DNA of 64,000 bases from Burkholderiaceae bacterium. GTDB lineage: Bacteria > Pseudomonadota > Gammaproteobacteria > Burkholderiales > Burkholderiaceae_C. The notes under the pieces were generated by a model. It was not told the DNA's origin. It ran no database searches and saw nothing but the letters and a program-made list of their open reading frames with translations. Below, in pieces: positions 41,475-50,301 of this stretch (positions are counted from its first letter, which is position 1; each line of letters opens with the position of its first letter). The DNA lies in assembly GCA_024235995.1 (NCBI GenBank), contig JACKLI010000001.1, forward strand, positions 1,488,001 through 1,552,000, read 5' to 3'. A program made the position numbers and the translations under genes.

Positions 41475-42200
41475 TTACTCCAGAACGAAATTGATGGGGA
41501 CGTTGAACCACATGGCCTCGGGCACGCCGCCGCGCGTGCCGGGCACGTAGCGCCAGCGGTCGCGCGCGGTCTCCAGCGCCACCCGGTCCAGCCGGTCGTA
41601 GCCGCTGGACTTTTGAACGTGCGCCTCGCGCGCCCGGCCGTCGGTGCCGATCAGCACGCGCACCACCACGCGGCCGGATTCGCCCAGGCGGCGGCTCATG
41701 GCGGGGTAGGCGGGGGCTGGGTTGTTGAGGTAGGCCGCCTTGGACGAGGGCTGCACCACCGCCGGGGGCGCTGGCGCGGCCGCAGGGGCGGCGTCGGCCT
41801 GGGCCGGGGCCGGTGTTGCGTCGGCCGCCGGGACGGAAGGCGGGGGCGCTGCCGCCATCACGGGCGCGGTGGGCGCGGCCTCGGCCACGGCCAGCGGCTG
41901 GGGCGTGGCGGCCGGCGCGGGTGTGTGCTGAACCTTGCGCGGCGCCGGCTGCGCCACCGGATGCGGCTTGGGCGCCGGCATGGGTGGCGGCGCGACTGCG
42001 GGCGCGGGTGCTGGCGTTGGGGCGGCAGCTACGGCCGGCGGCGGCGCCACGAACTCGGCCAGCAGCTGCGCCGGCACCACCACCTCTTCGGGCGGGCGTT
42101 GCAGCAGGCCAGCCTGCAAGGCCCACAGCGCCGCGCCGTGCAGGGCGATGACGACGCCCACGACCACGGCGTTGCGGCCGAGCGCGGGCAGCGTGGGCAT
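41475..42200 (-). CDS. tonB: TonB energy-transducing protein
   Basis: Periplasm-spanning protein of 241 residues that passes energy from ExbBD to outer-membrane receptors. An N-terminal membrane anchor (about 9-30, NAVVVGVVIALHGAALWALQ) is followed by a long Ala/Pro-rich stretch (about 45-150) that bridges the periplasm. The C-terminal TonB domain contains YPAMSRRLGESGRVVVRVLI and SSGYDRLDRVALETARDRW. The frame is open upstream to 42329, but the ATG at 42200 directly precedes the anchor. Confidence 0.92.
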   Translation of the reverse strand: MPTLPALGRNAVVVGVVIALHGAALWALQAGLLQRPPEEVVVPAQLLAEFVAPPPAVAAAPTPAPAPAVAPPPMPAPKPHPVAQPAPRKVQHTPAPAATPQPLAVAEAAPTAPVMAAAPPPSVPAADATPAPAQADAAPAAAPAPPAVVQPSSKAAYLNNPAPAYPAMSRRLGESGRVVVRVLIGTDGRAREAHVQKSSGYDRLDRVALETARDRWRYVPGTRGGVPEAMWFNVPINFVLE

Positions 42201-42300
42201 GGCGGAAGGGGCGAGGGCGGTCAAGGTGAAGAACAATCGTCGGTGCGCGGCAGCACGTTCGCGCTGGGGTGCGCGCCCGAGCTCGCGGCAAAGGGGCGGC

Positions 42301-42381
42301 TCAGCGGCGCAGCACCCAGGCCAGCGCACCCACCACGAGGATCAGGGCGCCCAGGGTGGGAATGATGGCCGAGAGGTGCAT
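42301..42381 (-). CDS. Possible 26-residue membrane microprotein
   Basis: A short reading frame (MHLSAIIPTLGALILVVGAL, then AWVLRR) lies between bfd and tonB on the operon strand. It encodes one hydrophobic helix with a basic end, the usual form of small inner-membrane proteins. A CAAGG sequence precedes the ATG. I do not recognise a family. It may be a real small protein of the iron operon or a chance frame. Confidence 0.35.
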   Translation of the reverse strand: MHLSAIIPTLGALILVVGALAWVLRR

Positions 42382-42410
42382 GCCGGCGCCTTGACGGGGA
42401 TCAAGACTCG

Positions 42411-42635
42411 TCAGGCACGCGCCCAGGCCGTGCCGTCCTGGTTCTGGGCCTGGGTCAGCGCCGCGACCGGCCGGGCCGCGTTGCATTGCTCGACCAGCTC
42501 GCGCGCGCAGCGCTCGCACGAGCCGCAGCAGGTGGCCACGCCCAGCTCGAGCTGGAGATCGTCGAAGCTCATGCCGGCACGGACGTGGCGGGTGATCTCG
42601 CGGTCGGAGATGCGGTTGCAGACACAGACGATCAT
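42411..42635 (-). CDS. bfd: Bacterioferritin-associated ferredoxin
   Basis: A 74-residue 2Fe-2S protein that reduces bacterioferritin to release stored iron. The four ligand cysteines follow the Bfd pattern: CVC near the N-terminus (MIVCVCNRISDREI) and, about 32 residues on, CCGSC. The tail after residue 55 is not conserved. The ATG at 42635 was preferred to the one 12 bases upstream because it gives the typical N-terminus. First gene after the Fur-type promoter at 42669-42697. Confidence 0.9.
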   Translation of the reverse strand: MIVCVCNRISDREITRHVRAGMSFDDLQLELGVATCCGSCERCARELVEQCNAARPVAALTQAQNQDGTAWARA

Positions 42636-42668
42636 GGCGGGGCTCACAACATCAATCAGCGAGCCCCG

Positions 42669-42697
42669 ATCTTAAATGAGAATGAATCTCATTGCAA
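42669..42697 (-). promoter_or_regulatory. Fur-regulated promoter of bfd-tonB-exbBD-hemP
   Basis: On the minus strand TTGCAA (42697-42692), 17 bases, TAAGAT (42674-42669). The spacer contains AATGAGA-TTCAT-TCTCATT (42675-42693), a perfect 7-bp inverted repeat matching the betaproteobacterial Fur box. Iron-bound Fur should therefore block this promoter. Confidence 0.88.
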
Positions 42698-42722
42698 CCT
42701 TTTGCGGCCCCACCGGCAGGCT

Positions 42723-44156
42723 TCAGCCGTGCCGCACGGCCACGGTCTTGAGCGTGGTAAAGCCGTACAGGGCCTCGAAGCCCTTCTCGCGCCCGTAGCC
42801 CGACGACTTGTAGCCGCCAAAGGGCAGCTCCACCCCGCCGCCGGCGCCGTAGTTGTTGATGAACACCTGCCCGCTCTGGACGCGCCGCGCCATGCGGAAC
42901 TGCCGTGCGCCGTCGCGCGTCCACACGCCGGCCACCAGGCCGAAGCGGGTGGCGTTGGCCAGCTCCACCGCGTGGTCCTCGTCGCGGAAGGGCATGGCCG
43001 ACAGCACGGGGCCGAACACTTCCTCCTGCGCCACGCGGTGCGCCACCGGCACGTCGGCCAGCAGCACGGGGGCCTGGTAGAAGCCGCTTTCGGGCGCCTC
43101 GTCCACCACGCGGCCCTCGGCCACGGTGGCGATGCCGGCGGCGTGCGCGTCGCTCAGAAAGTCCCACACGCGCTGCTGCTGGCTGGCGCGGATCAGCGGG
43201 CCCAGGTCCAGGTCCATGGCCGCCGGGCCCACGCGCAAGGCCTGGAAGGCGCTGGCCAGCCGCGCCATCAGCGGTTCGTAGATCGCCTGCTCGATCAGCA
43301 CGCGCGAGCCGGCCGAGCAGGTCTGCCCGGCGTTCTGCACGATGGCGTTGATGACCACTGGGATGGCGGCGTCCAGGTCGGCGTCGGCAAACACGATCTG
43401 TGGGCTCTTGCCGCCCAGCTCCAGCGTGACCGGGCAGTGGCGCTCGGCGGCCACCTGCTGGATCAGCGTGCCCACGCTGGGGCTGCCGGTGAAGCTGATG
43501 TGGTCGATGCCCGGGTGGCGCGCCAGCGCGTCGCCCACCTCGTGGCCGTAGCCGGTGACGATGTTGATGGCGCCGAGCGGAAAGCCCACCTCGGCTGCCA
43601 GCTGCGCCACGCGGATCAGCGATAGGCAGGCGTCCTCGGCTGGCTTGACCACGCAGCAGTTGCCCGCCGCCAGCGCGCCGCCCACGCTGCGGCCGAAGAT
43701 CTGCATGGGGTAGTTCCACGGGATCACGTGGCCCGTCACCCCGTGCGGCTCGCGCCAGGTGAACACGCTGTAGCCGTTTTGATAGGGGATGGTGTCGCCG
43801 TGCAGCTTGTCGCAGGCGCCGGCGTAGAACTCGAAGTAGCGCGCCAGCGCCGCCGCGTCGGCCGCGGCCTGCTTGGTGGGCTTGCCGCAGTCGCGCTGCT
43901 CCAGCGCGGCCAGCTCGCCGGCATGCTCGGCCACCTTGTTCGACAGCGCCATCAGCAGGCGCCCGCGCTCGGCGGCGGCGAGGCGCGACCACGGGCCGTC
44001 GAAGCAGGCCCGCGCCGCCTGCACGGCAGCGTCGATGTCGCGCGCGTCGCTGCGCTGGATGTCGTCGAAGGGCTGGCCGTCGGAGGGGTCGAGCACCGGC
44101 AGGGTGCGGCCGCTGGCCGAGGCGACGGACTGGTTGGCGATGAAGTTCAGTTGCAT
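42723..44156 (-). CDS. Aldehyde dehydrogenase (betaine/gamma-aminobutyraldehyde type)
   Basis: NAD(P)-dependent aldehyde dehydrogenase of 477 residues. The catalytic cysteine is in NAGQTCSAGSRVLIEQ, the general base glutamate in VTLELGGKSPQIVF, and the nucleotide-binding segments are VIPWNYPMQIFGRS and ISFTGSPSVG. The C-terminal INNYGAGGGVELPFGGYKSS is usual in the BADH/PuuC group. The long upstream extension of the frame (to 45182) is antisense to the MFS gene and not real. It diverges from that MFS gene. The aldehyde substrate is not predictable. Confidence 0.9.
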   Translation of the reverse strand: MQLNFIANQSVASASGRTLPVLDPSDGQPFDDIQRSDARDIDAAVQAARACFDGPWSRLAAAERGRLLMALSNKVAEHAGELAALEQRDCGKPTKQAAADAAALARYFEFYAGACDKLHGDTIPYQNGYSVFTWREPHGVTGHVIPWNYPMQIFGRSVGGALAAGNCCVVKPAEDACLSLIRVAQLAAEVGFPLGAINIVTGYGHEVGDALARHPGIDHISFTGSPSVGTLIQQVAAERHCPVTLELGGKSPQIVFADADLDAAIPVVINAIVQNAGQTCSAGSRVLIEQAIYEPLMARLASAFQALRVGPAAMDLDLGPLIRASQQQRVWDFLSDAHAAGIATVAEGRVVDEAPESGFYQAPVLLADVPVAHRVAQEEVFGPVLSAMPFRDEDHAVELANATRFGLVAGVWTRDGARQFRMARRVQSGQVFINNYGAGGGVELPFGGYKSSGYGREKGFEALYGFTTLKTVAVRHG

Positions 44157-44231
44157 GCCATCATTGTGCGGCAGCAGGCGCACCGGTGATGACCGGGTGA
44201 GAATGGGGCGCCATCGCCTCCGGCGCGCGCC

Positions 44232-45425
44232 ATGTCCACCCCCTCGCCCTCCACCGCCCGCCTGCCCACCGCCATCTGGGCGCTGGGCCTGGTCAGCCTG
44301 CTGATGGACGTCTCGTCCGAGATGATCCATGCGCTGCTGCCGCTGTTCATGGTGGACGCGCTGGGCATGAGCGTGGCGCTGGTGGGCCTGCTGGAGGGCC
44401 TGGCCGAGGCCACGGCGCTGCTGCTGAAGGTGTTCTCGGGCGTGATCAGCGACTGGTTTGGCCGGCGCAAGCCGCTGGCGCTGCTGGGCTATGGGCTGAG
44501 CGCCGTGACCAAGCCGTTGTTTGCCCTGGCGACGGGGCCGGGGCTGGTCTTTACCGCGCGGCTGCTGGACCGCGTGGGCAAGGGCATCCGTGGCGCGCCG
44601 CGCGATGCGCTGGTGGCCGACCTGGCGCCGCCCGAGCAGCGCGGGGCGGCTTTCGGGCTGCGCCAGGCGCTGGACACGGTGGGCGCGTTCTTGGGGCCGC
44701 TGCTGGCCACCGCGCTGATGCTGCTGTGGGCCGACAACTTTCGCGCCGTGTTCGTGGTAGCGCTCGTGCCGGCGCTGCTGTGCCTGCTGGTGCTGGCGCT
44801 GGGCGTGCAGGAGCCGGAGTCGCCGCATGCCGCGCGCCGCGCCAACCCGATTGCCAGGGCCAGCCTGCGGCGCCTGCCGGCAGCGTACTGGTGGGTGGTG
44901 GGCGTGGGCGGGGTGTTCACGCTGGCGCGCTTTTCCGAGGCCTTTCTGGTGCTGCGCGCCCAGCAGGTGGGCGTGGGCCTGGCGCTGGTGCCGCTGGTGA
45001 TGGTGGCGATGAATGCGGTCTATGCCGCGAGCGCCTATCCGTTCGGCAAGCTGGCCGACCGCGTGGCGCCGCGCACGCTGCTGGCGGTGGGGCTGGCGGT
45101 GCTGATCGCCGCCGACGGCGTGCTGGCGGTGGGCACGCATTGGAGCGGGCTGCTGCTGGGCGTGGCGCTGTGGGGCGTGCACATGGGCATGACGCAGGGC
45201 GTGCTGGCGGCGATGGTGGCGGGCAGCGCGCCGGCCGACCTGCGCGGCACCGCCTTCGGCTTTTTCAACCTGGTGAGCGGCGGGGCCATGCTGGCCGCCA
45301 GCGTGGTGGCGGGTTCGCTGTGGGAATGGCTGGGCCCCGCGTGGACCTTTGGCGCGGGCGCTGCCTTCAGCGCGCTGGCGCTGCTGGGCCTGGCGGCCTG
45401 GGTGCGGAGCGCCGCGCCAGGATGA
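44232..45425 (+). CDS. MFS transporter
   Basis: Inner-membrane transporter of 397 residues with about twelve hydrophobic helices. The start LVSLLMDVSSEMIHALLPLF and the loop ISDWFGRRKPLALLGYGLSA with LLDRVGKGIRGAPRDALVAD are typical of one group of major facilitator efflux-type carriers (the DVSSEM group). Substrate unknown. It diverges from the aldehyde dehydrogenase gene (76-base gap). Its last 59 bases overlap the 3' end of the convergent ABC-2 permease gene. Confidence 0.9.
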   Translation: MSTPSPSTARLPTAIWALGLVSLLMDVSSEMIHALLPLFMVDALGMSVALVGLLEGLAEATALLLKVFSGVISDWFGRRKPLALLGYGLSAVTKPLFALATGPGLVFTARLLDRVGKGIRGAPRDALVADLAPPEQRGAAFGLRQALDTVGAFLGPLLATALMLLWADNFRAVFVVALVPALLCLLVLALGVQEPESPHAARRANPIARASLRRLPAAYWWVVGVGGVFTLARFSEAFLVLRAQQVGVGLALVPLVMVAMNAVYAASAYPFGKLADRVAPRTLLAVGLAVLIAADGVLAVGTHWSGLLLGVALWGVHMGMTQGVLAAMVAGSAPADLRGTAFGFFNLVSGGAMLAASVVAGSLWEWLGPAWTFGAGAAFSALALLGLAAWVRSAAPG

Positions 45426-46557
45426 CGAGCACTCCCATGCTGACGCCGCACTGCACCGCCAGCGCGGCCAGATACATCCACACGTCGGCCAGCGGCGCGC
45501 CCATCTGGTTGACGCGCAGCGAGGCCTGGATGCCCAGCGTGCTGGGGATCAGCCAGCGCAGCGCCTGCAGCAGCGGGGGCAGCGCCTCGTCCGGCCATGG
45601 CACGCCCGAGAGAAAGAACATCGGCAGGGCCGTGAACAGCAGCACCTGCAGGGCGCGCTCGCGGTCGCGCACCAGGCAGCCGATGACCAGGCCCAGCGCG
45701 CACACGGCCGGCACGTACAGCAGCAACAGCAGGGCGGCGGCAGGCGGATTGCCGCCGCGCGGGTAGTCCTGCAGGAAGAACACCCAGCCGAAATAAAACG
45801 CGCCGCTGGCCAGGCCGATGCACGACAGGCCGGCCACGCGCCCCAGCCAGGCCGCGGGCGTGGCGCGCAACTGCTGGCTCTCGGCCCAGCCGCCCACCAG
45901 CATGGCGGCGCCCATCAGCAGCGTCTGCTGCAAAATCAATAGCGCCACGGCGGGCACCACGTAGCTGCCGTAGCCCTCGGTGGGGTTGAACAGGGCGGCG
46001 GCCTGCAGGTTGAGCGGGCTGCGCGCCGCGGCCGCCTGCGCGGGGCCCAGGCCGCCGGCCTGCAGCTTGCGGATTTCGACCCCGGCCGAGACGGTGCCCA
46101 CGGCCTGGGAAAAGCCGGTCAGCACCGCCTTGTTGAGCAGGGTGTAGGCGCCGTTGCCTTCGATCGGCACCACCGCCGGCTCGCCGCGCAGCACGCGGCG
46201 CCGCAGGTCGGGCGGCAGCAGCGCGTAGCCCTCGATGCGGCCTTGCCACAGCAGCTGGCGCGCCTCGTGCTCGTTGGCGGTGACGCGCACCAGCTGCAGG
46301 TGCGGATCGGCGGCGGCAAAGCGGGTGATCTGGCGCGACAGGCTGCTGTTGTCCTGGTCGACCAGCGCCACCGGCACGCGCGTGACGGCCTGGGTGCTGT
46401 AGGGCCAGGGGTAGAAGAAGCCATACACCACCGGCGCCGCCAGCAGGATCAGCAGCACGCCCTTGTCGCGCAGCACGGCCAGCAGGGTGGCGCGCCATGC
46501 GGCCCCAAAGCGCGCGCGCGCCCGTTCGGCGATGCGCAGGCGGCGCCGCGCGGACAT
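45367..46557 (-). CDS. ABC-2 type transporter permease (second)
   Basis: Inner-membrane protein of 396 residues, YhhJ/YbhR-like. One helix near the N-terminus (GVLLILLAAPVVYGFFYPW) is followed by a periplasmic domain (about 60-190) beginning VPVALVDQDNSSLSRQITRF. Then come five C-terminal helices with LLFTALPMFFLSGVPWP, the usual ABC-2 pattern. Start at 46557, 2 bases after the stop of the sister permease. Last gene of the operon tolC-hlyD-permease-permease. No separate ATPase gene is present in the operon, unlike the YbhFSR system. Its end overlaps the MFS gene on the other strand. Confidence 0.87.
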   Translation of the reverse strand: MSARRRLRIAERARARFGAAWRATLLAVLRDKGVLLILLAAPVVYGFFYPWPYSTQAVTRVPVALVDQDNSSLSRQITRFAAADPHLQLVRVTANEHEARQLLWQGRIEGYALLPPDLRRRVLRGEPAVVPIEGNGAYTLLNKAVLTGFSQAVGTVSAGVEIRKLQAGGLGPAQAAAARSPLNLQAAALFNPTEGYGSYVVPAVALLILQQTLLMGAAMLVGGWAESQQLRATPAAWLGRVAGLSCIGLASGAFYFGWVFFLQDYPRGGNPPAAALLLLLYVPAVCALGLVIGCLVRDRERALQVLLFTALPMFFLSGVPWPDEALPPLLQALRWLIPSTLGIQASLRVNQMGAPLADVWMYLAALAVQCGVSMGVLVILARRSAPRPPGPAAPAR

Positions 46558-46559
46558 GC

Positions 46560-47744
46560 TCAGCGCGCCCCCCAGCGCTTGGGTTGCCGCGCGGTGCGCG
46601 CCAGCAGCGCCGCGCTGGCGCCCAGCAGCAGCGCGCCGGCCAGCGCCATCGCCAGCGGCGCGGCCAGCGAGTCGGCCAGCGGCGCGCCGATCTGCAGCTG
46701 CGCGGCCTGCACCCGCGCGTAATGCGTGTAGGGCAGGGCCAGCGCCCAGGCGCGCGCCGGCGCCGGCATGGCCGCCAGCGGAAAGCCCATGCCGCCAAAG
46801 GCAAAGGCCGGCGCGCTGATGAAGCCGGTGGCCGACAGCGCCATGCGCAGCGAGCGCGTGAGGGCGGCAAAAAAAGCGCCCAGGGCGATGGACAGCGCGA
46901 TGAAGACGGCCAGCGCGGCCAGCGTCCAGCCGAGCGAGCCGGCCGGGCTCCAGCCGCGCCCCAGCGCAAGCCACGCCAGGCCTGCGCCGCCCACCCCGCT
47001 CAGGCCCAGCCATGCGGGCAGCAGCTTGCCCAGCAGGGCCGCCAGCGTGCGGCGCGGGCGGGGGGCTGGGCCCAGCCAGCCGCCCAGGCTGCGATCGCGC
47101 AGCTCGCAGCCCACGGCCCAGGCGCCGGCGGCCATGGCCATGATGTGCAGCAGCGCCGGAATGAGGGCGACGGTGAGGAACTGCTCGTAGTTGCCGGCCG
47201 TGTTGAACAGGCTGACCAGGGTGGTGCGGATCGGCTCCATGCTGGTGCGGGCGAAGGCCATGGGCTCGCCGCGCTTGTTGCGCGCCGTCAGTTCGATGCC
47301 GGCGGAGACGGTGCCGACGACGGTGCGCACGTCGCGCTGGATCAGGCCCGAGTGCGTGCCCAGCTGGGCGTTGTGCAGCAGGACGACGGTGGCCGCCCGG
47401 CCCCGCTTGACGCGCTCGGCCAGCCCCCGCGGCAGCTGCACCGCGGCGTGCACGCGGCCATTGCGCAGGGCGCGGTCCATCTGGCCTTCGTCGGCGTAGC
47501 GCTCGATCACGCGAAGGCCGGGCGTGGCGTCAAGCCAGCGCGCGATCTGCCGCGAGATGGCCGACTGGTCCTGGTCGAGCACGCCGATCGCCAGGCGCTC
47601 GGGCAGGCCGGCCGAAAAGATCCACCAGATCAACGCGCAGCCGAGCAGCGGCAGCCAGGTGATGAAAGCTAGGTCCCACGGGCGCGCCGCCAGCCGCGCC
47701 AGCTCGCGCCGCAGGCTCGGGATGAAGCCGGGTTGATCGGGCAT
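46560..47744 (-). CDS. ABC-2 type transporter permease (first)
   Basis: Inner-membrane protein of 394 residues, paralogous to the next one. The first helix (AFITWLPLLGCALIWWIFSA) precedes a periplasmic domain starting LAIGVLDQDQSAISRQIARW, and multiple C-terminal helices follow. The VLDQDQSAISRQI and VLDQDNSS-type segments are shared with the second permease, which suggests gene duplication and a heterodimer. Start at 47744, 6 bases after the HlyD stop. Likely role: export of drugs or other amphipathic compounds with the HlyD and TolC partners. Confidence 0.87.
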   Translation of the reverse strand: MPDQPGFIPSLRRELARLAARPWDLAFITWLPLLGCALIWWIFSAGLPERLAIGVLDQDQSAISRQIARWLDATPGLRVIERYADEGQMDRALRNGRVHAAVQLPRGLAERVKRGRAATVVLLHNAQLGTHSGLIQRDVRTVVGTVSAGIELTARNKRGEPMAFARTSMEPIRTTLVSLFNTAGNYEQFLTVALIPALLHIMAMAAGAWAVGCELRDRSLGGWLGPAPRPRRTLAALLGKLLPAWLGLSGVGGAGLAWLALGRGWSPAGSLGWTLAALAVFIALSIALGAFFAALTRSLRMALSATGFISAPAFAFGGMGFPLAAMPAPARAWALALPYTHYARVQAAQLQIGAPLADSLAAPLAMALAGALLLGASAALLARTARQPKRWGAR

Positions 47745-47750
47745 GAGGCC

Positions 47751-48743
47751 CTACTGCACCAGCACGCTCATGCCGGGTCGCGCGCCGGCGATCGGCTCGG
47801 TGGGGCGGGCGCGCACCTCGAACGTGCGCACGTCGAAGCCGGCGCCGCCGCGCGTGGCGCGCCAGGTGGCGAAGTCGGGCAGCACGGCGTTGTAGAACAC
47901 CTTGAAGCGGGCGTGGCGCGCGTTCTTGTCGCCGTCGGTCAGCGCGGGCAGGGTGGCGTCGAACGTCTGCCCCGGCGCGAAGCGCGCCAGCTGGTCCTCG
48001 CGCACGTTCAGCACCACCCACTGGTCCTGCAGGTCGACCACGGTGACCACCGCCACGCCCTGCGGCCACAGCTCGCCGGGCTTGGCCAGCACCTTGGCCA
48101 CCTCGCCGCCCACGGGGCTGCGCAGCTCGGTCTCGGCCTGGGCGGCCTGCACCTCCGCCACCACGCCGGCCACCTGGCGGGCCTGGGCGTTGGCGGCGGC
48201 CCGGTCCTCGGGGCGGGCGCCGGCGCGCGCCATGTTGTATTGCGCCCTGGCGGCGGTGGCGGCGTCGCGCGAGGCCTTCCAGTTGGCCTCGGCCTCGTCG
48301 CGTTTCTGCTCGGCCACCAGGCCGTCGCGCGCCAGGTTGGCCACGCGCTGGTACGACGTGTGCGCCAGCTGGGCGGCGGTTTCGGCGCGCTGCCACTGCA
48401 TGCGCGCCATCTCCACCTCCTGCGGGCGCGCGCCGTGCTCGGCCTTTTGCGCCACGGCCTGCGCGGCCTGCTCGGCGGCGCTGGCCTGCTGCAGCTTGGC
48501 GCGCACCTCGGGGCTGTCCAGGCGCACCAGCAGCGCGCCGGGCTCGATGCGCTCGCCCTCGTGTACGGCCATCTCCAGCACGCGCGCCGTCACCTTGCCG
48601 GCGATGTCGGTCTCGCGCGCTTCCATCTGGCCTTGCAGCAGCTCGGGGGCGGGGCGGGTGGCCTGCCACAGGCCCCAGGCCAGCAGGGCCAGCACGCCCA
48701 GCAGCACGAGCAACGCGACGGGTTTGCGCAGGGAGGTCTTCAT
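47751..48743 (-). CDS. HlyD/EmrA-type membrane fusion protein
   Basis: Periplasmic adaptor of 330 residues. One N-terminal anchor helix (about 8-27) is followed by a biotinyl-lipoyl-like half (GQMEARETDIAGKVTARVLE), a coiled-coil hairpin (about 75-200, rich in Ala, Gln and Glu) and the second lipoyl half AELRSPVGGEV-like with ETELRSPVGGEVAKV. It joins the inner-membrane permeases to the TolC-type channel. Its ATG overlaps the stop of the upstream TolC gene (4 bases). Confidence 0.9.
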   Translation of the reverse strand: MKTSLRKPVALLVLLGVLALLAWGLWQATRPAPELLQGQMEARETDIAGKVTARVLEMAVHEGERIEPGALLVRLDSPEVRAKLQQASAAEQAAQAVAQKAEHGARPQEVEMARMQWQRAETAAQLAHTSYQRVANLARDGLVAEQKRDEAEANWKASRDAATAARAQYNMARAGARPEDRAAANAQARQVAGVVAEVQAAQAETELRSPVGGEVAKVLAKPGELWPQGVAVVTVVDLQDQWVVLNVREDQLARFAPGQTFDATLPALTDGDKNARHARFKVFYNAVLPDFATWRATRGGAGFDVRTFEVRARPTEPIAGARPGMSVLVQ

Positions 48744-50206
48744 TTTGGGGCAGGTGCGTCAAGAGTGGGCACGCGGATGTCGGCGCGGGCGATGTAGGCG
48801 GGGAACTGCTCCGACAGGCCAGCGGCCTCCAGCAACTGGGCCAGCGCCTGCACATAGTCGTTGGCGGCCTGGGCGCGCTCGGTCAGCACCTTGGCCTGGT
48901 TGGTTTCGGCGTCGATCAGCTCCAGCGTGGTGCTGGTGCCTTCGCGCAGGCCGGTGGCGCGCAGGCGCAGCACCTCGGCGGCCAGCGCCACGGCGCCGTC
49001 CATGTCCAGGTATTGGCGGCGCGCGGTGTCCACGGCGCGCCAGTGGCGCTCCACCAGCAGGGCCAGGTCGCTGCGCAGCTGGGCGTCGGCGCGCTCGGCC
49101 TGCTCGACCTTCTTGAGCGAGGCGGCCTCCAGCGCGTCGCGGTCGAGCGAGTCGTACAGGGTCCAGCGCACGCCCAGGCCGACGGCCCAGTCGGCGTTGC
49201 CGGTCTTGAGCTGGCGCGAACCGAAGGCGACGACCTGCGGGCGGCGCAGCGCCTCTTCACCCTCGTGCAGGCGCTCGGCCTGTGCCTTCTTGGCCGCCAC
49301 CTTGCCGATGCCGGGGTGGCGCGTGAGCGCGGCATCGATGAAATAGGGCAGCGGCTCGATCGGCTGGCTGATGACGAACAGCGGCGTTTGCGGCGTGACG
49401 CGCCCGTCAAAGCCCACGGTGCGCGCCAGCGCCGCGGCGGCCAGTTCGGCGTCGCTTTCGGCCTTGCGGGCGTTGCGCCGCGCCTCGTCCAGCGCAGTGC
49501 TGGCTTGCAGGCGCTCGACGCGGGCGATCACGCCTTCGGCCAGCATCCTGGCGGCGGCCTGGTCATGCCCGGCCGTGGCGCGCTCGGCCTGCGCGCGCAG
49601 CTCGGCCGCGCGCCGCGCCAGCTGCGCGCCGAAGTAGCGCTGCACCAGCAAGCTGTCCTGCTGCTGGCCGGTGAGCCGGCTGTCGGCCTCGGCCTCGCGC
49701 TCGCGGGCGGCGAACAGGCCGCGCGCCGCGTCGGTGGCGCCGCCGGTGTAGATCGGCCACACAGCGGCCACGGACGCGTGCGTGCCGCTGGCATGCCGGT
49801 TGAGCGTGTAGCTGCTCGGCAGTTGCGGGACCGGCACGCGCCCGACCAGGTTTTGCGCCCAGCTGGGCAGGGCAGCGTTGATCTGGCCCAGGCCCTGGTT
49901 GAGCGGGTCCAGGTCGAGGCCGAGGTTGGCGTTGTAGGCGTAGGCCATGCCGGTGAGGGCCACCGAAGGGCCGCCCAGGTGCTGGAGCGCCTGGGTTTGC
50001 AGCTGCGCCGCCTGCTCGCCGGCGCGGCTGGCGGCCAGCTGCTCGGAGTGCTCCAGCAGGCGGGTGCGGGCGGCGTCGAAACTCAGGGGGGTGGCGTCCT
50101 GCGCCCAGGCGCCGGGCGCCAGCAACAGGGCAACGGCCAATGGCGCTGCGCGGAGGCATCGATCGGGGCGCGCCAGCGCGCGCGGCTTGGCCAGGGCGAC
50201 GAACAT
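48740..50206 (-). CDS. TolC family outer-membrane efflux protein
   Basis: Outer-membrane channel protein of 488 residues. A signal sequence (residues about 1-36, ending PGAWAQ) precedes two outer-membrane efflux repeats with long helices, e.g. FDAARTRLLEHSEQLAASRA, and ATGLREGTSTTLELIDAETN near the end, a TolC hallmark. The frame is open to 50314, but the ATG at 50206 opens into the export signal. First gene of the efflux operon tolC-hlyD-permease-permease read leftward. Confidence 0.88.
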   Translation of the reverse strand: MFVALAKPRALARPDRCLRAAPLAVALLLAPGAWAQDATPLSFDAARTRLLEHSEQLAASRAGEQAAQLQTQALQHLGGPSVALTGMAYAYNANLGLDLDPLNQGLGQINAALPSWAQNLVGRVPVPQLPSSYTLNRHASGTHASVAAVWPIYTGGATDAARGLFAAREREAEADSRLTGQQQDSLLVQRYFGAQLARRAAELRAQAERATAGHDQAAARMLAEGVIARVERLQASTALDEARRNARKAESDAELAAAALARTVGFDGRVTPQTPLFVISQPIEPLPYFIDAALTRHPGIGKVAAKKAQAERLHEGEEALRRPQVVAFGSRQLKTGNADWAVGLGVRWTLYDSLDRDALEAASLKKVEQAERADAQLRSDLALLVERHWRAVDTARRQYLDMDGAVALAAEVLRLRATGLREGTSTTLELIDAETNQAKVLTERAQAANDYVQALAQLLEAAGLSEQFPAYIARADIRVPTLDAPAPK

Positions 50207-50301
50207 GGTGGAACAGGCGAGAGGGCAATGACGATGGGAGGAACGTGATTGTCCGACTTCACTGTTGCCGGTTTCTGCATGCATTGTTGCCGGATGGGAA
50301 C

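Noticed and set aside
40587..42365. A 592-codon plus-strand frame
   Set aside because: Antisense to exbD, exbB and tonB, with His/Gly/Arg-rich low complexity.
44157..45182. Upstream extension of the aldehyde dehydrogenase frame
   Set aside because: The added residues are low-complexity and antisense to the MFS gene; the enzyme N-terminus begins at 44156.
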